Source: Litorilituus sp.
Lineage (GTDB): Bacteria > Pseudomonadota > Gammaproteobacteria > Enterobacterales > Alteromonadaceae
Assembly (NCBI GenBank): GCA_030754235.1
Contig: JASMAS010000097.1
Span: 41,196 to 105,195, forward strand
DNA length: 64,000 nucleotides
Reading direction: 5' to 3'
The notes beneath the pieces were generated by a model. That model was not told the origin of the DNA, searched no databases, and saw only the letters and a list, made by a program, of their open reading frames with translations. Of the stretch, positions 10,796-24,977 are shown piece after piece. The translations under genes were made by a program, and so were the position numbers. Numbering within the stretch: the first letter of the stretch is position 1; each line of letters begins with the position of its first letter.

Positions 10796-11337
10796 TATGC
10801 CTTGATCAAATAAACTAGCCTTATAGCCCGTAGCTTGGCTTTCATCCGTTTTAATCACCAAAAATTGTTCATTCGATTGTTCATCTAATGTCAGCTCAAG
10901 CTTTTAAAATAATATCAATATTGTAAATCATCACCGAGGGCGATAAAACATCTTCATTCATGACAATAAGCTGAACAGTATCACCGCTAACGGTAATGTT
11001 ATCAGCATAAACAGTGGTTAAATCAGCACTATCACTACTACCTCCATCTTGCCACGCAAGTTCAAAAGAGTAAGTTCCGGTATCCACTTGCCTATAAGAT
11101 AAAGCATCACCATAAGGTACAGCGCTATAGGTAACTTCTACATCATCATCACTTGTAGCAAAATCTTCATCTATGGTTAAATATATCGCAGGAGAGTTGT
11201 TTGCGGTGTTATATAGTTTTACATAACCTTCTTCAGAATTATCACTTGATCCGCAAACTAACAGGCTTAAAACACTAGTTATAATCATTAATACCTTAGC
11301 TTTTTTTACATTGTGTATATATTCATTACGTTTCATG
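10796..11337 (-). pseudogene. DUF4397-like lipoprotein gene, apparently frameshifted near the 3' end
   Basis: Frame 1 (ORF track 10896..11483, likely start ATG 11337) ends ...YNIDIILKA*. Another frame immediately continues LELTLDEQSNEQFLVIKTDESQATGYKASLFDQGI* to about 10796. Lipobox-like LLVC near the N-terminus. Confidence 0.55.
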
Positions 11338-11527
11338 ACATCACCTTGCTCATCATTGTTATTGCAATTTTTTTGTTCCTCAAAGCTGCCTATATAAAAT
11401 AGCGACAGTTTCGAGCGCAATAGAGTAGCCGGCTTATAATTTGCTCTTCTCTTTACACAACCTTTGCATTCCTTTATTTTCACTGATTACATGCAATGCT
11501 GTTAACACAGTAGCCATTCAATATATA

Positions 11528-12754
11528 ATGAATAATAAAAATCATTTAATACTTTTAACGGTGGAAATTACATTGCAAATTGACGTGTTAATAATTGGTG
11601 CCGGTGCCGCTGGCTTAATGTGTGCAGCTAGTGCAGGCTATAAAGGCCGAAGTGTTATAGTGGTTGACATGGGGAAAAAACCAGGCCGAAAAATACTAAT
11701 TAGTGGTGGTGGACGTTGTAATTTTACTAATGAAAATGCTACTCCTGACAACTACCTTTGTAATAATCCTCACTTTGTAAAGTCAGCATTAAGTCGTTAT
11801 TCCGCTCAAGACTTTATTGACCTAGTTGACCGTCATAACCTTAAGTATCACCACAAAACTTTAGGACAGTTATTTTGTGACGACAGTGCCCAAGATATTG
11901 TTGATATATTATTAACCGAGTGTGAATGGGCTGGAGTCAATATAAGGCTGCAAAACGAGGTACTCAACGTCGCTCACAATGACAATGGTTATTGCGTAAC
12001 TACTTCTGATGCAACTTATCAATGTAAATCACTTGTAGTAGCTTCTGGCGGCTTAACAATGCCTAAACTTGGTGCTAGCCCTATCGGTTATACAATTGCG
12101 GAACAATTTGGATTGAACGTACTGCCTACTACCGCAGCATTAGTTCCTTTAACTCTTCATAATCACGATAAAAAACTTTTTGAAGGTTTATCCGGAATAA
12201 GCATTGACTGTAATGTTAGCAGTGAAGATGGCACAAACTTTCGAGAAAATATCCTTTTTACCCATAGGGGTCTGTCAGGCCCTGCAATCTTACAAATATC
12301 ATCTTTTTGGCGTGCAGGGCAAGCCATAACCCTCAACTTGTTACCCTCTCACAACTTGCTTGACCTTTTCAGTGAATGGCGACAAAACCAAGCACAAAAA
12401 TCATTGAAAAATTTATTTTCATCTTTATTACCTAAACGCTTTGTTGAAGTCTTAGTTAACGAAGGTACTGTCTTAGATAAAGCGGTCAATCAATTAACCC
12501 ATAGTGAAATGACACAAGTTGCCAGTTCGATTCACGCTTGGCAAATTAAACCCAATGGTACCGAAGGTTACAGAACAGCTGAAGTTACCCTAGCAGGTGT
12601 AGATACCAATGAATTATCATCAAAAACTTTTGAAGCCAAACAAAGAAAAGGACTTTATTTTATTGGGGAAGTTGTAGATGTTACCGGTCATTTGGGGGGC
12701 TACAACTTCCAATGGTGCTGGTCTAGTGGTTGGGCATGTGGGCAAGCAATATAG
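11528..12754 (+). CDS. NAD(P)/FAD-dependent oxidoreductase, HI0933/BaiN family flavoprotein
   Basis: DVLIIGAGAAGLMCAASAGYKGRSVIVVDMGKKPGRKILISGGGRCNFTN; C-terminal GEVVDVTGHLGGYNFQWCWSSGWACG. ORF track begins upstream at 11441; start uncertain. Confidence 0.92.
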   Translation: MNNKNHLILLTVEITLQIDVLIIGAGAAGLMCAASAGYKGRSVIVVDMGKKPGRKILISGGGRCNFTNENATPDNYLCNNPHFVKSALSRYSAQDFIDLVDRHNLKYHHKTLGQLFCDDSAQDIVDILLTECEWAGVNIRLQNEVLNVAHNDNGYCVTTSDATYQCKSLVVASGGLTMPKLGASPIGYTIAEQFGLNVLPTTAALVPLTLHNHDKKLFEGLSGISIDCNVSSEDGTNFRENILFTHRGLSGPAILQISSFWRAGQAITLNLLPSHNLLDLFSEWRQNQAQKSLKNLFSSLLPKRFVEVLVNEGTVLDKAVNQLTHSEMTQVASSIHAWQIKPNGTEGYRTAEVTLAGVDTNELSSKTFEAKQRKGLYFIGEVVDVTGHLGGYNFQWCWSSGWACGQAI

Positions 12755-12767
12755 CTAATAGAAACAA

Positions 12768-12800
12768 AAACGCCCTGTTACATGTTGTAACAGGGCGTTT
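12768..12800. terminator. Bidirectional hairpin terminator between convergent genes
   Basis: Perfect stem aaacgccctgttaca-tgt-tgtaacagggcgttt with flanking A/T tracts. Confidence 0.88.
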
Positions 12801-12844
12801 ATAATTTAATTCACTAAACCTTGTTTATACTTTTAAACGAAGTA

Positions 12845-13267
12845 TTAACCTTTCTTTTTAGTCGCTTGAATAACGCGTAATTGCGCTACCGCACGTGCTA
12901 ATTCAGCAGCAACTTCTGCATAGTCAATATCACCACCATGAGCGTTGATGTTTTCTTCTGCACGTCGTTTTGCTTCTTCAGCTGCTTGTTCATTCAAATC
13001 ATCAGCACGTGTTGCCACATCGGCAAGTACAGTAACATGATTGGGTTGAACTTCTAGCATACCACCAGAAAGATAGATAACTTCTTCGCTACCATCTTTT
13101 TTAGTGATAAGAGCCATACCAGGTTTTAGTGAGGTCAGTAAAGGTGCGTGGCCAGGCATAATACCCAACTCACCTTCACTACCTGTGATCTGCAATGATT
13201 TAATGCTACCCGAAAATAAACTTTCTTGTGCACTGACTACATCCAGATTTACAGTTAATAATGCCAT
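12845..13267 (-). CDS. atpC: F1 ATP synthase epsilon subunit
   Basis: 140 aa; [22 protein letters not shown]. Confidence 0.97.
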   Translation of the reverse strand: MALLTVNLDVVSAQESLFSGSIKSLQITGSEGELGIMPGHAPLLTSLKPGMALITKKDGSEEVIYLSGGMLEVQPNHVTVLADVATRADDLNEQAAEEAKRRAEENINAHGGDIDYAEVAAELARAVAQLRVIQATKKKG

Positions 13268-13328
13268 TTGACTCGACCTCTTTTGCTGTAAGTATCTGCA
13301 AAACTATTTACAGATACTTACTAGATGA

Positions 13329-14735
<1,407 letters not shown>

Positions 14736-14815
14736 CTAACCGCATTTTACAGTTAGCTTTACGTTAAATTACGAAATTCTCTTTACCTGTTAAGTATTAT
14801 CTTTTGAGATAAGGC

Positions 14816-15679
14816 TTAACCAACCGCAGCAGCACCAGCAACAATTTCGCCCAACTCTTGGGTAATTGCCGCTTGACGCGCCTTGTTAAATACCAATTGT
14901 AAATCATCAATTAATTCGCCAGCATTATCTGTAGCGGCTTTCATTGCAATCATACGGGCGGCTTGTTCACAAGCTAGGTTTTCAACCACGCCTTGGTATA
15001 CCTGCGATTCAATATAACGAACCAATAGTTGATCTAACAAAGCGTTAGCATCTGGTTCGTATATGTAATCCCAACGATGTTTAATTGCTTCATCGTCAGA
15101 TTTAGGTAAAGGTAACAACTGATCAACTGTTGGTTGCTGTGTCATAGTATTAACAAACTTGTTATAAACGACGAACAACTTATCAATTTCACCGTCATCA
15201 TAGGCTTTTAGCATCACCTGTACGCTACCAACTAAGTCGGTAACAGAAGGGCTATCGCCTAATCCTGAAATTTGTGCAGTTACTTTTGCGCCCATATTGT
15301 TGAAGAACGAAGTAGCTTTAGATCCCACTACTGCAAACTCAACGTCGGCTTCTTCTGATTGCCATTTAGCGGCATCAGCAAGTACTTTCTTAAATAAGTT
15401 AATATTTAAGCCACCACACAAACCACGGTCTGTTGATACAACAATATAGCCTACACGCTTAACTTGACGCTCTTCCATATAAGGATGGCGATATTCCAAG
15501 TTACCAAGCGCGATGTGACCGATCACATTTCGTATATTTGTCGCATATGGACGAGAAGCTGCCATGCCATCTTGCGCTTTGCGCATTTTTGAGGCGGCGA
15601 CCATTTCCATAGCGTTTGTGATCTTTTGAGTGTTTTGTACACTCGCAATCTTGGTTTTTATTTCTTTACCAACGGCCAT
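14816..15679 (-). CDS. atpG: F1 ATP synthase gamma subunit
   Basis: 287 aa; [32 protein letters not shown]. Confidence 0.98.
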   Translation of the reverse strand: MAVGKEIKTKIASVQNTQKITNAMEMVAASKMRKAQDGMAASRPYATNIRNVIGHIALGNLEYRHPYMEERQVKRVGYIVVSTDRGLCGGLNINLFKKVLADAAKWQSEEADVEFAVVGSKATSFFNNMGAKVTAQISGLGDSPSVTDLVGSVQVMLKAYDDGEIDKLFVVYNKFVNTMTQQPTVDQLLPLPKSDDEAIKHRWDYIYEPDANALLDQLLVRYIESQVYQGVVENLACEQAARMIAMKAATDNAGELIDDLQLVFNKARQAAITQELGEIVAGAAAVG

Positions 15680-15717
15680 GACTCTTTCTCCGAAAAGGTT
15701 ACTTAATTAAAAACTTC

Positions 15718-17259
15718 TTACCAAGTTTGCGTCGACTTGAATTTTTCAAGTGCTGACGTCAAGCTTGCTTCGATGTCTTTATCGTAGTTACCAGATTCGT
15801 TAATAGTAGCCATAAGCTCAGCTTGGTTACTGTTCATATAGGCTTGTAACGCGTCTTCAAAATCATTGATTTTGTTGATAGCAACGTCATTTAAGAAACC
15901 TTTTTCCGCAGCAAATAAAGACACTGCTGTTTCAGCAACAGATAACGGGCTGTATTGCTTTTGCTTCATTAATTCAGTAACACGTTGACCATGCTCTAGT
16001 TGAGCACGAGTAGCGTCATCTAAGTCTGATGCAAATTGAGCGAATGCCGCTAATTCACGATATTGAGCTAATGCTAAACGAATACCACCACCAAGTTTCT
16101 TGATGATCTTAGTTTGAGCAGCACCACCAACACGAGATACTGATAAACCAGCATTTACCGCAGGTCTAATACCAGAGTTGAATAAATCAGACTCTAGGAA
16201 TATTTGACCATCAGTAATTGAGATCACATTCGTTGGTACGAAAGCTGATACATCACCTGCTTGGGTTTCAATAATAGGCAGAGCAGTTAAAGATCCTGTT
16301 TGACCTTTGACTTCACCGTTAGTGAATTTCTCTACATACTCTTCGTTTACACGCGCTGCACGTTCTAATAAACGGCTGTGAAGATAGAAAACATCACCAG
16401 GGTATGCTTCACGACCAGGCGGACGACGAAGTAGTAATGAAATTTGACGATAAGCAACAGCTTGCTTAGACAAATCATCATACACGATTAATGCGTCTTC
16501 ACCGCGATCACGGAAGTATTCACCCATTGAGCAACCAGAATATGGTGCAAGGTATTGAAGTGCTGCTGCTTCAGAAGCAGACGCTACAACAACAATAGTA
16601 TTTGATAACGCACCGTGCTCTTCTAAGCTACGTACTACGTTAGCAACCGTTGACGCTTTTTGGCCAATAGCTACATAAATACTTTTGATACCGGTATTTT
16701 TTTGGTTGATGATGGCGTCAAGTGCAATCGCTGATTTACCGATTTGACGGTCACCAATGATTAATTCACGTTGGCCACGACCAATTGGAATCATAGAGTC
16801 AATTGACTTGATACCTGTTTGCACTGGTTGGTCAACTGATTTACGTTCAATAACACCTGGTGCAACAACTTCTACTGGAGAGAAGCCATCGTTATCAATT
16901 GGGCCTTTGCCATCAATTGGCTCACCTAAAGTGTTTACTACACGGCCTAAAAGACCACGACCTACAGGTACTTCCAATATACGGCCTGTACCTTTAACTT
17001 TTTGTCCTTCCGCTAAATCAGCGTAAGGACCCATAACTACCGCACCGACCGAATCACGGTCAAGGTTTAACGCGATAGCATAACGACTACCAGGAAGTTC
17101 GATCATTTCACCTTGCATTACATCGGCAAGGCCATGGATACGAATGATACCGTCTGTTACAGAAACGATAGTACCTTCGTTACGAGCTTCGCTGACAACG
17201 TCAAACTGTTCAATTCGATTTTTGATCAGTTCAGCGATTTCAGTGGAATTCAGTTGCAT
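15718..17259 (-). CDS. atpA: F1 ATP synthase alpha subunit
   Basis: 513 aa; [54 protein letters not shown]. Confidence 0.99.
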   Translation of the reverse strand: MQLNSTEIAELIKNRIEQFDVVSEARNEGTIVSVTDGIIRIHGLADVMQGEMIELPGSRYAIALNLDRDSVGAVVMGPYADLAEGQKVKGTGRILEVPVGRGLLGRVVNTLGEPIDGKGPIDNDGFSPVEVVAPGVIERKSVDQPVQTGIKSIDSMIPIGRGQRELIIGDRQIGKSAIALDAIINQKNTGIKSIYVAIGQKASTVANVVRSLEEHGALSNTIVVVASASEAAALQYLAPYSGCSMGEYFRDRGEDALIVYDDLSKQAVAYRQISLLLRRPPGREAYPGDVFYLHSRLLERAARVNEEYVEKFTNGEVKGQTGSLTALPIIETQAGDVSAFVPTNVISITDGQIFLESDLFNSGIRPAVNAGLSVSRVGGAAQTKIIKKLGGGIRLALAQYRELAAFAQFASDLDDATRAQLEHGQRVTELMKQKQYSPLSVAETAVSLFAAEKGFLNDVAINKINDFEDALQAYMNSNQAELMATINESGNYDKDIEASLTSALEKFKSTQTW

Positions 17260-17274
17260 GCTCTGTTCCCTTAT

Positions 17275-17808
17275 CTAAGATTGTAGTGTTGTTGCTAAAC
17301 GGCTCAATTTACCTTGTACAGAGCCATCAATAACCATGTCTCCAGCTTGAATAATTAAGCCAGAAACGATGCTTGCATCAACAATACAATTAAGCTTTAC
17401 TTTACGTGCCAAACGCTTTTCAAGCGCGGCGCTTAATGTTTTTGTCTGTGCTACTTTTAATTTAACAGCAGAGGTAACATCCACAGTAATTTCTTGATCA
17501 TATTCAGCTTTTAAAGCTGTAAATCCTTCAAGCACCTGTGGTAGCACCAACAAACGTTCATTTTCAGCCAATATTTTTATAAAATTTTGACCTTTTTCAT
17601 CAATTTGCTCACCACAAACATTCATAAATATTGTTTGTGCTTGCTCTGCTGATGCACCACCGGTCAAATAACCGATAATGGTTTCGTCTTTAGCAACTTC
17701 AGCGGCAAATGTTAACTGGGCTAACCAGGCATCTACGGCTTTAGCTTCTAGAGCGAAGTCGAACGCTGCTTTAGCGTAAGGACGAGCAACAGTTGTCAAT
17801 TCAGACAT
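17275..17808 (-). CDS. atpH: F1 ATP synthase delta subunit
   Basis: 177 aa; ARPYAKAAFDFA; position in atp operon. Confidence 0.97.
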   Translation of the reverse strand: MSELTTVARPYAKAAFDFALEAKAVDAWLAQLTFAAEVAKDETIIGYLTGGASAEQAQTIFMNVCGEQIDEKGQNFIKILAENERLLVLPQVLEGFTALKAEYDQEITVDVTSAVKLKVAQTKTLSAALEKRLARKVKLNCIVDASIVSGLIIQAGDMVIDGSVQGKLSRLATTLQS

Positions 17809-17821
17809 AGCTCAGTTCCTC

Positions 17822-18292
17822 TTAAAGTTCAGCTACGAGTTTATCTAAAATGTCGCTATGTGCAGCGGCATCGATTGAACGCTCAAGAATTTTCTCGGCA
17901 CCGGCAACAGCAAGAACAGCCACTTGTTGGCGTAATTCTTCTTTAGCACGGTTACGTTCAGTTTCTATTTCTGCATGACCTGTCGCTAAGATTCTTTCTT
18001 TCTCAGCTTGTGCCTTACCAGCCGCTTCTTCAACAATTCTAGCTTCAAGCTTTTTAGCAGTATCAACAATAGATGCAGCTTCAACTTTAGCTTCTTTTAA
18101 TTGTGCTGTAGCTTTTGCTTGAGCAAGCTCAAGATCTTTAGCTGCGCGGTCTGAAGCAGCAAGTCCATCAGCAATAGTTGCTTGACGAGCTTCGATGGCA
18201 CCAATAATGGGTGGCCATACATACTTCATACAGAATATTACAAATACGACAAAAGCGACTAATTGGCCAATCAGTGTGGCATTAATATCCAT
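17822..18292 (-). CDS. atpF: F0 ATP synthase subunit b
   Basis: 156 aa; [29 protein letters not shown]. Confidence 0.97.
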   Translation of the reverse strand: MDINATLIGQLVAFVVFVIFCMKYVWPPIIGAIEARQATIADGLAASDRAAKDLELAQAKATAQLKEAKVEAASIVDTAKKLEARIVEEAAGKAQAEKERILATGHAEIETERNRAKEELRQQVAVLAVAGAEKILERSIDAAAHSDILDKLVAEL

Positions 18293-18335
18293 TGTACGTA
18301 CCTCCTAACAATGTTCGTTAAAAAAAAATGGTTTC

Positions 18336-18572
<237 letters not shown>

Positions 18573-18656
18573 TTATTTAAAGTAAAGTTTAAAGTTAAAA
18601 AAATAATTTTTCTGGGCTTCCTGCCCTACCATCAACGCTAATAAAAGCACTGATGA

Positions 18657-19466
<810 letters not shown>

Positions 19467-19500
19467 TTAAAAATAAAAATCTTTCTGCTTCAACTACACG

Positions 19501-19884
19501 TTAAAGCTTGATAAAAAAAGGGGCTAGTAAGGGTAAAACCATTACCAAACAAAACATTGCAAAAAATGGAATTGGCAGTAGCACTAAAAATTTAAAAGCC
19601 AGTGCAAATAACAAAGCCGTGAGAGCCATTTTTAACTTTACGCCACTAAAAAATGATTCAACCACTTTTTTAGAGGACTGAGCTCCTGCATATTTAAATG
19701 CTTTTAGAGCAAAAAATATATTAGGGATTATTGCGACCACGCCACCAGTTGCTATTGATCTAGCATGGGCTACACCCCAAACAAAATATGTAACTAATGT
19801 TGTTAAAAGTACTACAAGTACGGTGAATAATATTTGAGTAAAGGCTAATTTTCGCCCTGCTGTTGTTAATTTATTATTCATCAT
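19501..19884 (-). CDS. atpI: ATP synthase subunit I
   Basis: 127 aa, four hydrophobic segments, first position of atp operon. Confidence 0.88.
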   Translation of the reverse strand: MMNNKLTTAGRKLAFTQILFTVLVVLLTTLVTYFVWGVAHARSIATGGVVAIIPNIFFALKAFKYAGAQSSKKVVESFFSGVKLKMALTALLFALAFKFLVLLPIPFFAMFCLVMVLPLLAPFFIKL

Positions 19885-20200
19885 TACTGATTAAAAAACG
19901 GGTTATAAACCATTAGCAAAAATATCGCATATAAATACGAACAAAATCGTAGATTAACAAGTTTTTTATAGTAAAAACTTTACCACTAAAAAAGTCAGCG
20001 CAAGTATACCCATTCTGGCTTTTTTTGCAAGAAAATAGGGCATTGAACGCCCCTTATTTGTGCGAATAATTGATATTTTTTTGATAAATACCACCAAAAG
20101 AGTAGTAAAAATTAAGGAAAGGGGGAAATCACAACCTGATATCCCTTTACAACGATAATGAGGTACTAAGGGATTAATCACGTATAAAAGTCACAAAAAC

Positions 20201-21103
20201 TTAATTTACCTTAGCGATAAATTCATTTAATTCAGCTAAATTAGCGTAAGATATCACCAACTTACCTTTGCCTTTTTTATTATGACTTACAGCAACTTTA
20301 AGCCCTATTTTATCTGCTAAATCTTGTTCTATATTATTTGTTACTTCGTCTTTCTCTTTTACTGGCTTTTCTTCACTTGGGTTTTGAATTTTTTTGATCA
20401 GCGCTTCTGTTTCTCTTACGGTTAACTCTTTAGCAGCAACGGTTCTTGCAGCACCAGCTTGCAAGCTATCAGCAAGTGATAACAAGGCACGTGCATGACC
20501 CATTTCAATATCACCATTTTCTAAGAAAGTTTTCACTTCATCATTCAAATTGTTTAAGCGGAGTAAATTTGTCACCGTAGTACGTGATTTCCCCACAGCA
20601 AGGGCTACTTCTTGGTGTGTTAAATCGAACTCTCTCAGTAAACGCTCTAATGCAATAGCTTCTTCCATGGCATTGAGATCTTCACGCTGAATGTTTTCAA
20701 TTAAGGCAATAGCAACAGCAGATTCATCCGGCACATCTTTAATTAAGCAGGGGACTTCAGTTAATTGTGCTAATTGTGCTGCTCGCCAACGACGCTCACC
20801 GGCAATAATTTCATACTTTCTATCACCAGACTTATCTTCACTGATTAAACGCACGACAATTGGCTGAATAATACCTTGAGATTGAATAGATAATGAAAGC
20901 TCTTCTAAAGCGGTATCTGACATATCTTTTCGTGGCTGATATTTACCAGGTGATAATTGGTCAATAGCAATCTTACTCAAATCACCATCTTTGGGTTTTA
21001 GTTCAGAGTTATCGGCGATATCATCTTTACTAGGCGCTTTTACTTGGGGCGTTAGAAGGGCATCAAGACCTCTGCCTAAACCTCTTTTTTTTGCTGGGCT
21101 CAT
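20201..21103 (-). CDS. parB: Chromosome partitioning protein ParB
   Basis: 300 aa; RRGLGRGLDALL-like N-terminus, IAGERRWRAAQLA, ALIENIQREDLNAMEEA. Confidence 0.97.
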   Translation of the reverse strand: MSPAKKRGLGRGLDALLTPQVKAPSKDDIADNSELKPKDGDLSKIAIDQLSPGKYQPRKDMSDTALEELSLSIQSQGIIQPIVVRLISEDKSGDRKYEIIAGERRWRAAQLAQLTEVPCLIKDVPDESAVAIALIENIQREDLNAMEEAIALERLLREFDLTHQEVALAVGKSRTTVTNLLRLNNLNDEVKTFLENGDIEMGHARALLSLADSLQAGAARTVAAKELTVRETEALIKKIQNPSEEKPVKEKDEVTNNIEQDLADKIGLKVAVSHNKKGKGKLVISYANLAELNEFIAKVN

Positions 21104-21117
21104 AATTTTCCTTGGAC

Positions 21118-21939
21118 TTATTCGGCAGTGGTTGTACTTTGTTTTGTTGATTTATTGATCGTTACTTGTTTATTTACTGGATTTTTACGTAAAACCTCAC
21201 CGGCTAAAGCTAAATAAGCTTTAGCGCCTGTTGAAGATTTATCATAGTACATGGCAGGAGCCCCAAAACTCGGCGCTTCAGCTAAACGCACATTACGTGG
21301 AATAACACTACGGTAAACTTTATCACCAAAATGACGTTTTAATTGCTCTGAAACATCATTGGCTAAGCGATTACGTGGATCATACATAGTGCGTAAAATA
21401 CCTTCAATATGCAGCTCGCTATTAACCACCGAGGTTAACTTTGAAATAGTATCCATTAAAGCGGTTAACCCTTCAAGTGCATAATATTCACACTGCATTG
21501 GTACTAAAACTGAATCTGCAGCTGTCATCGCATTGACCGTGAGCATATTAAGTGAAGGAGGGCAGTCAATTATAATAAAGTCGTAATAATCTTTAACAGG
21601 CGCTAAGGCTGTCTTTAAACGTTGCTCACGAGCAAAAACTTCCATTAATTTAATTTCGGCGGCGGTTACATCAGTATTTGCTGCTAATAAATCATATAAG
21701 CCCGACGTTTCAGTTTGTACAACCTCTTCAACTGAATGTTCATCAATCAATAGCTCATAACAAGTAGAAGGTACTTCATATTTATCAATGCCACTGGCCA
21801 TAGTGGCATTGCCTTGCGGATCAAGGTCAATTAATAAAATTTTTCGCTTGGTCGCTGCCAATGAAGCAGCCAAATTTACCGCAGTTGTTGTTTTTCCAAC
21901 ACCACCTTTTTGATTTGCAACAGCTATTATTTTTCCCAC
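21118..21939 (-). CDS. parA: Chromosome partitioning ATPase ParA (Soj)
   Basis: 273 aa; ANQKGGVGKTTTAVNLAASLA. Confidence 0.97.
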   Translation of the reverse strand: MGKIIAVANQKGGVGKTTTAVNLAASLAATKRKILLIDLDPQGNATMASGIDKYEVPSTCYELLIDEHSVEEVVQTETSGLYDLLAANTDVTAAEIKLMEVFAREQRLKTALAPVKDYYDFIIIDCPPSLNMLTVNAMTAADSVLVPMQCEYYALEGLTALMDTISKLTSVVNSELHIEGILRTMYDPRNRLANDVSEQLKRHFGDKVYRSVIPRNVRLAEAPSFGAPAMYYDKSSTGAKAYLALAGEVLRKNPVNKQVTINKSTKQSTTTAE

Positions 21940-21997
21940 AAGCGCCCCTATATTTTATTATATTATTTATTTTCCGTTTATCCTGAGCAATTATTTT

Positions 21998-22627
21998 TTA
22001 TTTAATTTTTTTTAAAACAAGTACATGACGCTCACCTACAAGTTCAGGTACTTTTATTTCATGGCTAGATACTAACTCAATATTTTCAGGGAGTTGTGTT
22101 AACTCATCCGTTGGATATTGTCCTTTTAAGGCAAAAAATTGACCATGTTCTTTAGTTACTAAATGTGAACACCAAGCTACCATATCATTTAATGATGAAA
22201 AGGCTCGACTTAATACACCATCAAAAGCTGTTTCAATAGTGTATTTTTCCACTCTTGACTTTACTGGCTCAACATTAGTTAATTTTAATTGAAAAATAAC
22301 TTGTCTTAAAAAAGTGATACGTTTACCTAAACTGTCTAATAATACAAAGTTTCGCTCTGGATACAAAATGGCCAGAGGGATCCCAGGTAAGCCAGGGCCG
22401 GTTCCAACATCGATAAACATATTCCCTTGCAATACTTCACCTACCATCAAGCTATCCATAATATGTTTCACTAACATTTCTTGAGGATCGCGTACTGATG
22501 TTAAGTTATATGCTTTATTCCATTTAGTTAATAATTCAACATAATGAATAAGTAATTGCACTTGTTGCTCAGATACTTGTAGCGATGTTTTAGCAAGTAA
22601 AGCCTGTAATTGTGCGGTTAGTGTCAT
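21998..22627 (-). CDS. rsmG: 16S rRNA (guanine527-N7)-methyltransferase
   Basis: 209 aa; [33 protein letters not shown]; between parA and mnmG. Confidence 0.97.
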   Translation of the reverse strand: MTLTAQLQALLAKTSLQVSEQQVQLLIHYVELLTKWNKAYNLTSVRDPQEMLVKHIMDSLMVGEVLQGNMFIDVGTGPGLPGIPLAILYPERNFVLLDSLGKRITFLRQVIFQLKLTNVEPVKSRVEKYTIETAFDGVLSRAFSSLNDMVAWCSHLVTKEHGQFFALKGQYPTDELTQLPENIELVSSHEIKVPELVGERHVLVLKKIK

Positions 22628-22652
22628 TTTATTATCTTATTAGTTATGTTTA

Positions 22653-24542
22653 TTAAGCACTTTTACGTAATAAACCATGTTTTTTTAAGTACACTAATAA
22701 TAACGAAATTGCAGCCGGAGTAATACCAGAAATTCGCGATGCTTTACCAATAGTTTCTGGACGAGCATCTTTTAATTTAGCGACAACTTCGTTAGATAAG
22801 CCTGAAATGTTTTGATAATCAAAATCAGTCGGTATTAAGGTATCTTCATTACGCTTTTTCTTGGCTATTTCATCAAGTTGTCTATCAATATAGCCAGCAT
22901 ATTTGGTTTGAATTTCTATCTGTTCAGCTGCTTGTGTATCGCTTATAGCAGGACCTAAACCTTCTATTTGCATTAATTGCTCATAACGTACTTCGGGGCG
23001 ACGAATAAGATCTTCCAAACTGGCTTCTTTACTCATTGGTGTTTTAAGTAATTGATTAACTTTTTCAACTTGTATGTGATCTTTTTGGATCCACGTTTCT
23101 TTTAAACGTTGACGCTCTAATTCAATATTTTCCATTTTTTCATTGAAACGCTGCCAGCGAAGATCATCAACTAAACCGACTTTTCGGCCTTTTTCAGTTA
23201 ATCGAATGTCTGCATTGTCTTCTCGTAACAATAAACGATATTCAGCACGAGAAGTAAACATACGATAGGGCTCTTTTGTACCTAATGTTGCTAAGTCATC
23301 AACGAGAACGCCCATATATGCTTGATCACGCCCTAAGATAAACTCTCCCAAACCTTTAACACGGCAAGCAGCATTGGTTGCGGCAATTAATCCTTGTGCA
23401 CCAGCTTCTTCATATCCGGTTGTACCGTTAATTTGACCGGCAAAATAAAGGTTTTCAACAAACTTACTTTCCAGAGATTGCTTTAAGTCACGAGGATCAA
23501 AGTAGTCATATTCAATGGCATAACCTGGACGAGTAATAAAAGCGTTTTCAAAACCTTTAATCGAGCGTACTAGATTCATTTGAACATCAAAAGGTAAACT
23601 GGTTGAAATACCATTTGGATAAACTTCGTGTGTAGTTAACCCTTCAGGCTCTACAAAAATTTGATGAGAGCTTTTATCTGCAAAGCGAGTAATTTTATCT
23701 TCGATTGATGGGCAGTAGCGTGGGCCAATTCCTTCAATAACTCCAGTATACATTGGCGATCTATCTAGCCCATCACGAATATGTTGATGAGTTTGCTCAT
23801 TAGTGTGGGTGATGAAACAAGATATTTGTTCAGGATGATCGTTAACTGATCCCATAAATGAAAAAACAGGACATGGACTATCACCTGGTTGCTCTTCCAT
23901 TACTGAAAAATCGAGAGATCTTGCATCTAAACGCGGGGGAGTTCCTGTTTTTAGCCGATCTATTCTAAAAGGCATGTCACGCATTTTGGCAGCTAAATTC
24001 ATACTGGCAGGATCTCCTGCTCGACCACCTTGATAATTGTTTAAACCAATATGAATCTGTCCTGCAAGGAAAGTTCCTACAGTAAGCACAACTGTTTTTC
24101 CTTTAAATTTAAGGCCCATTTGAGTAGAAACACCAATGACACGTTCATTTTCTAAGATCAAATCATCGCAAGGCTGTTGGAAAATGGTGAGGTTAGCTTG
24201 GTTTTCAAGAAAGTTTCGGACATAAGATCGATATAGTGCTCTATCTGCTTGTGCTCTGGTAGCCCTTACTGCTGGGCCTTTACTAGCATTGAGTGTTCTA
24301 AATTGGATAGCACTATGATCAATGGCTGTTGCCATTAAACCACCTAAAGCATCAATTTCTTTCACTAAATGTCCTTTACCAATACCACCAATAGCTGGAT
24401 TACATGACATTTGACCTAAGGTATCTATGTTGTGAGTCAATAATAGCGTTTTACAGCCCATTCGTGCTGAAGCAACAGCTGCTTCGGTGCCTGCATGGCC
24501 ACCACCAACAACGATTACATCATAAGAATCTTGATACCACAT
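22653..24542 (-). CDS. mnmG: tRNA uridine-5-carboxymethylaminomethyl modification enzyme MnmG (GidA)
   Basis: 629 aa; [43 protein letters not shown]. Confidence 0.98.
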   Translation of the reverse strand: MWYQDSYDVIVVGGGHAGTEAAVASARMGCKTLLLTHNIDTLGQMSCNPAIGGIGKGHLVKEIDALGGLMATAIDHSAIQFRTLNASKGPAVRATRAQADRALYRSYVRNFLENQANLTIFQQPCDDLILENERVIGVSTQMGLKFKGKTVVLTVGTFLAGQIHIGLNNYQGGRAGDPASMNLAAKMRDMPFRIDRLKTGTPPRLDARSLDFSVMEEQPGDSPCPVFSFMGSVNDHPEQISCFITHTNEQTHQHIRDGLDRSPMYTGVIEGIGPRYCPSIEDKITRFADKSSHQIFVEPEGLTTHEVYPNGISTSLPFDVQMNLVRSIKGFENAFITRPGYAIEYDYFDPRDLKQSLESKFVENLYFAGQINGTTGYEEAGAQGLIAATNAACRVKGLGEFILGRDQAYMGVLVDDLATLGTKEPYRMFTSRAEYRLLLREDNADIRLTEKGRKVGLVDDLRWQRFNEKMENIELERQRLKETWIQKDHIQVEKVNQLLKTPMSKEASLEDLIRRPEVRYEQLMQIEGLGPAISDTQAAEQIEIQTKYAGYIDRQLDEIAKKKRNEDTLIPTDFDYQNISGLSNEVVAKLKDARPETIGKASRISGITPAAISLLLVYLKKHGLLRKSA

Positions 24543-24977
24543 ACAATTTTTACCTTAGAAATTAGAATAAAAAATAATTAAAGCCATTTGCTTTAAGAAA
24601 ATTAAGGAACGTATTTTAGCTTTTTTTTATCAATAGGGAAATGATCAAATTCGTAAAAAGATCAGCTCTAGATCTCTCTAATATATAAAAAGATCTTTAT
24701 AAAGATCTTGTTATTATTACTTATTAAGGAAGCGGTTTTGTGTGTGTAAGTGGTTTTTTTTTATATATATTAAGGGTTTGATTAAATGATAAGGTTGTGA
24801 TCTAACTTTGATCAAGGCACAAATAAGCCCTGATCAAAACCATTAGTTATACACAATGAAATTAATATCAAAATAAACTAACTGAATAATAATAAGAAAT
24901 TAATAGTTTATTCACTTATTTATCCACAGAAGGGTTTTTGATATACCTCTTTTGTTGATAACGTATGAGCAACCAGC
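24543..24977. other. Putative chromosomal origin of replication (oriC)
   Basis: mnmG/mioC intergenic region; eight GATC sites at 24643, 24660, 24671, 24692, 24704, 24799, 24810, 24832; AT-rich AAAGATCTTTATAAAGATCTTGTTATTATT; DnaA boxes TTATACACA (24847-24855) and TTATCCACA (24920-24928). Confidence 0.88.

Noticed and set aside
16757-17026. 89-aa plus-strand ORF opposite atpA
   Set aside because: Shadow ORF on the opposite strand of a highly conserved gene. The same applies to 14446-14643, 18703-18915, 27355-27603, 28649-28912, 36047-36367, 42484-42748, 51762-52232 and other antisense ORFs.
19966-20181. 71-aa minus-strand ORF between atpI and parB
   Set aside because: AT-rich intergenic sequence, no recognisable domain or good start context.
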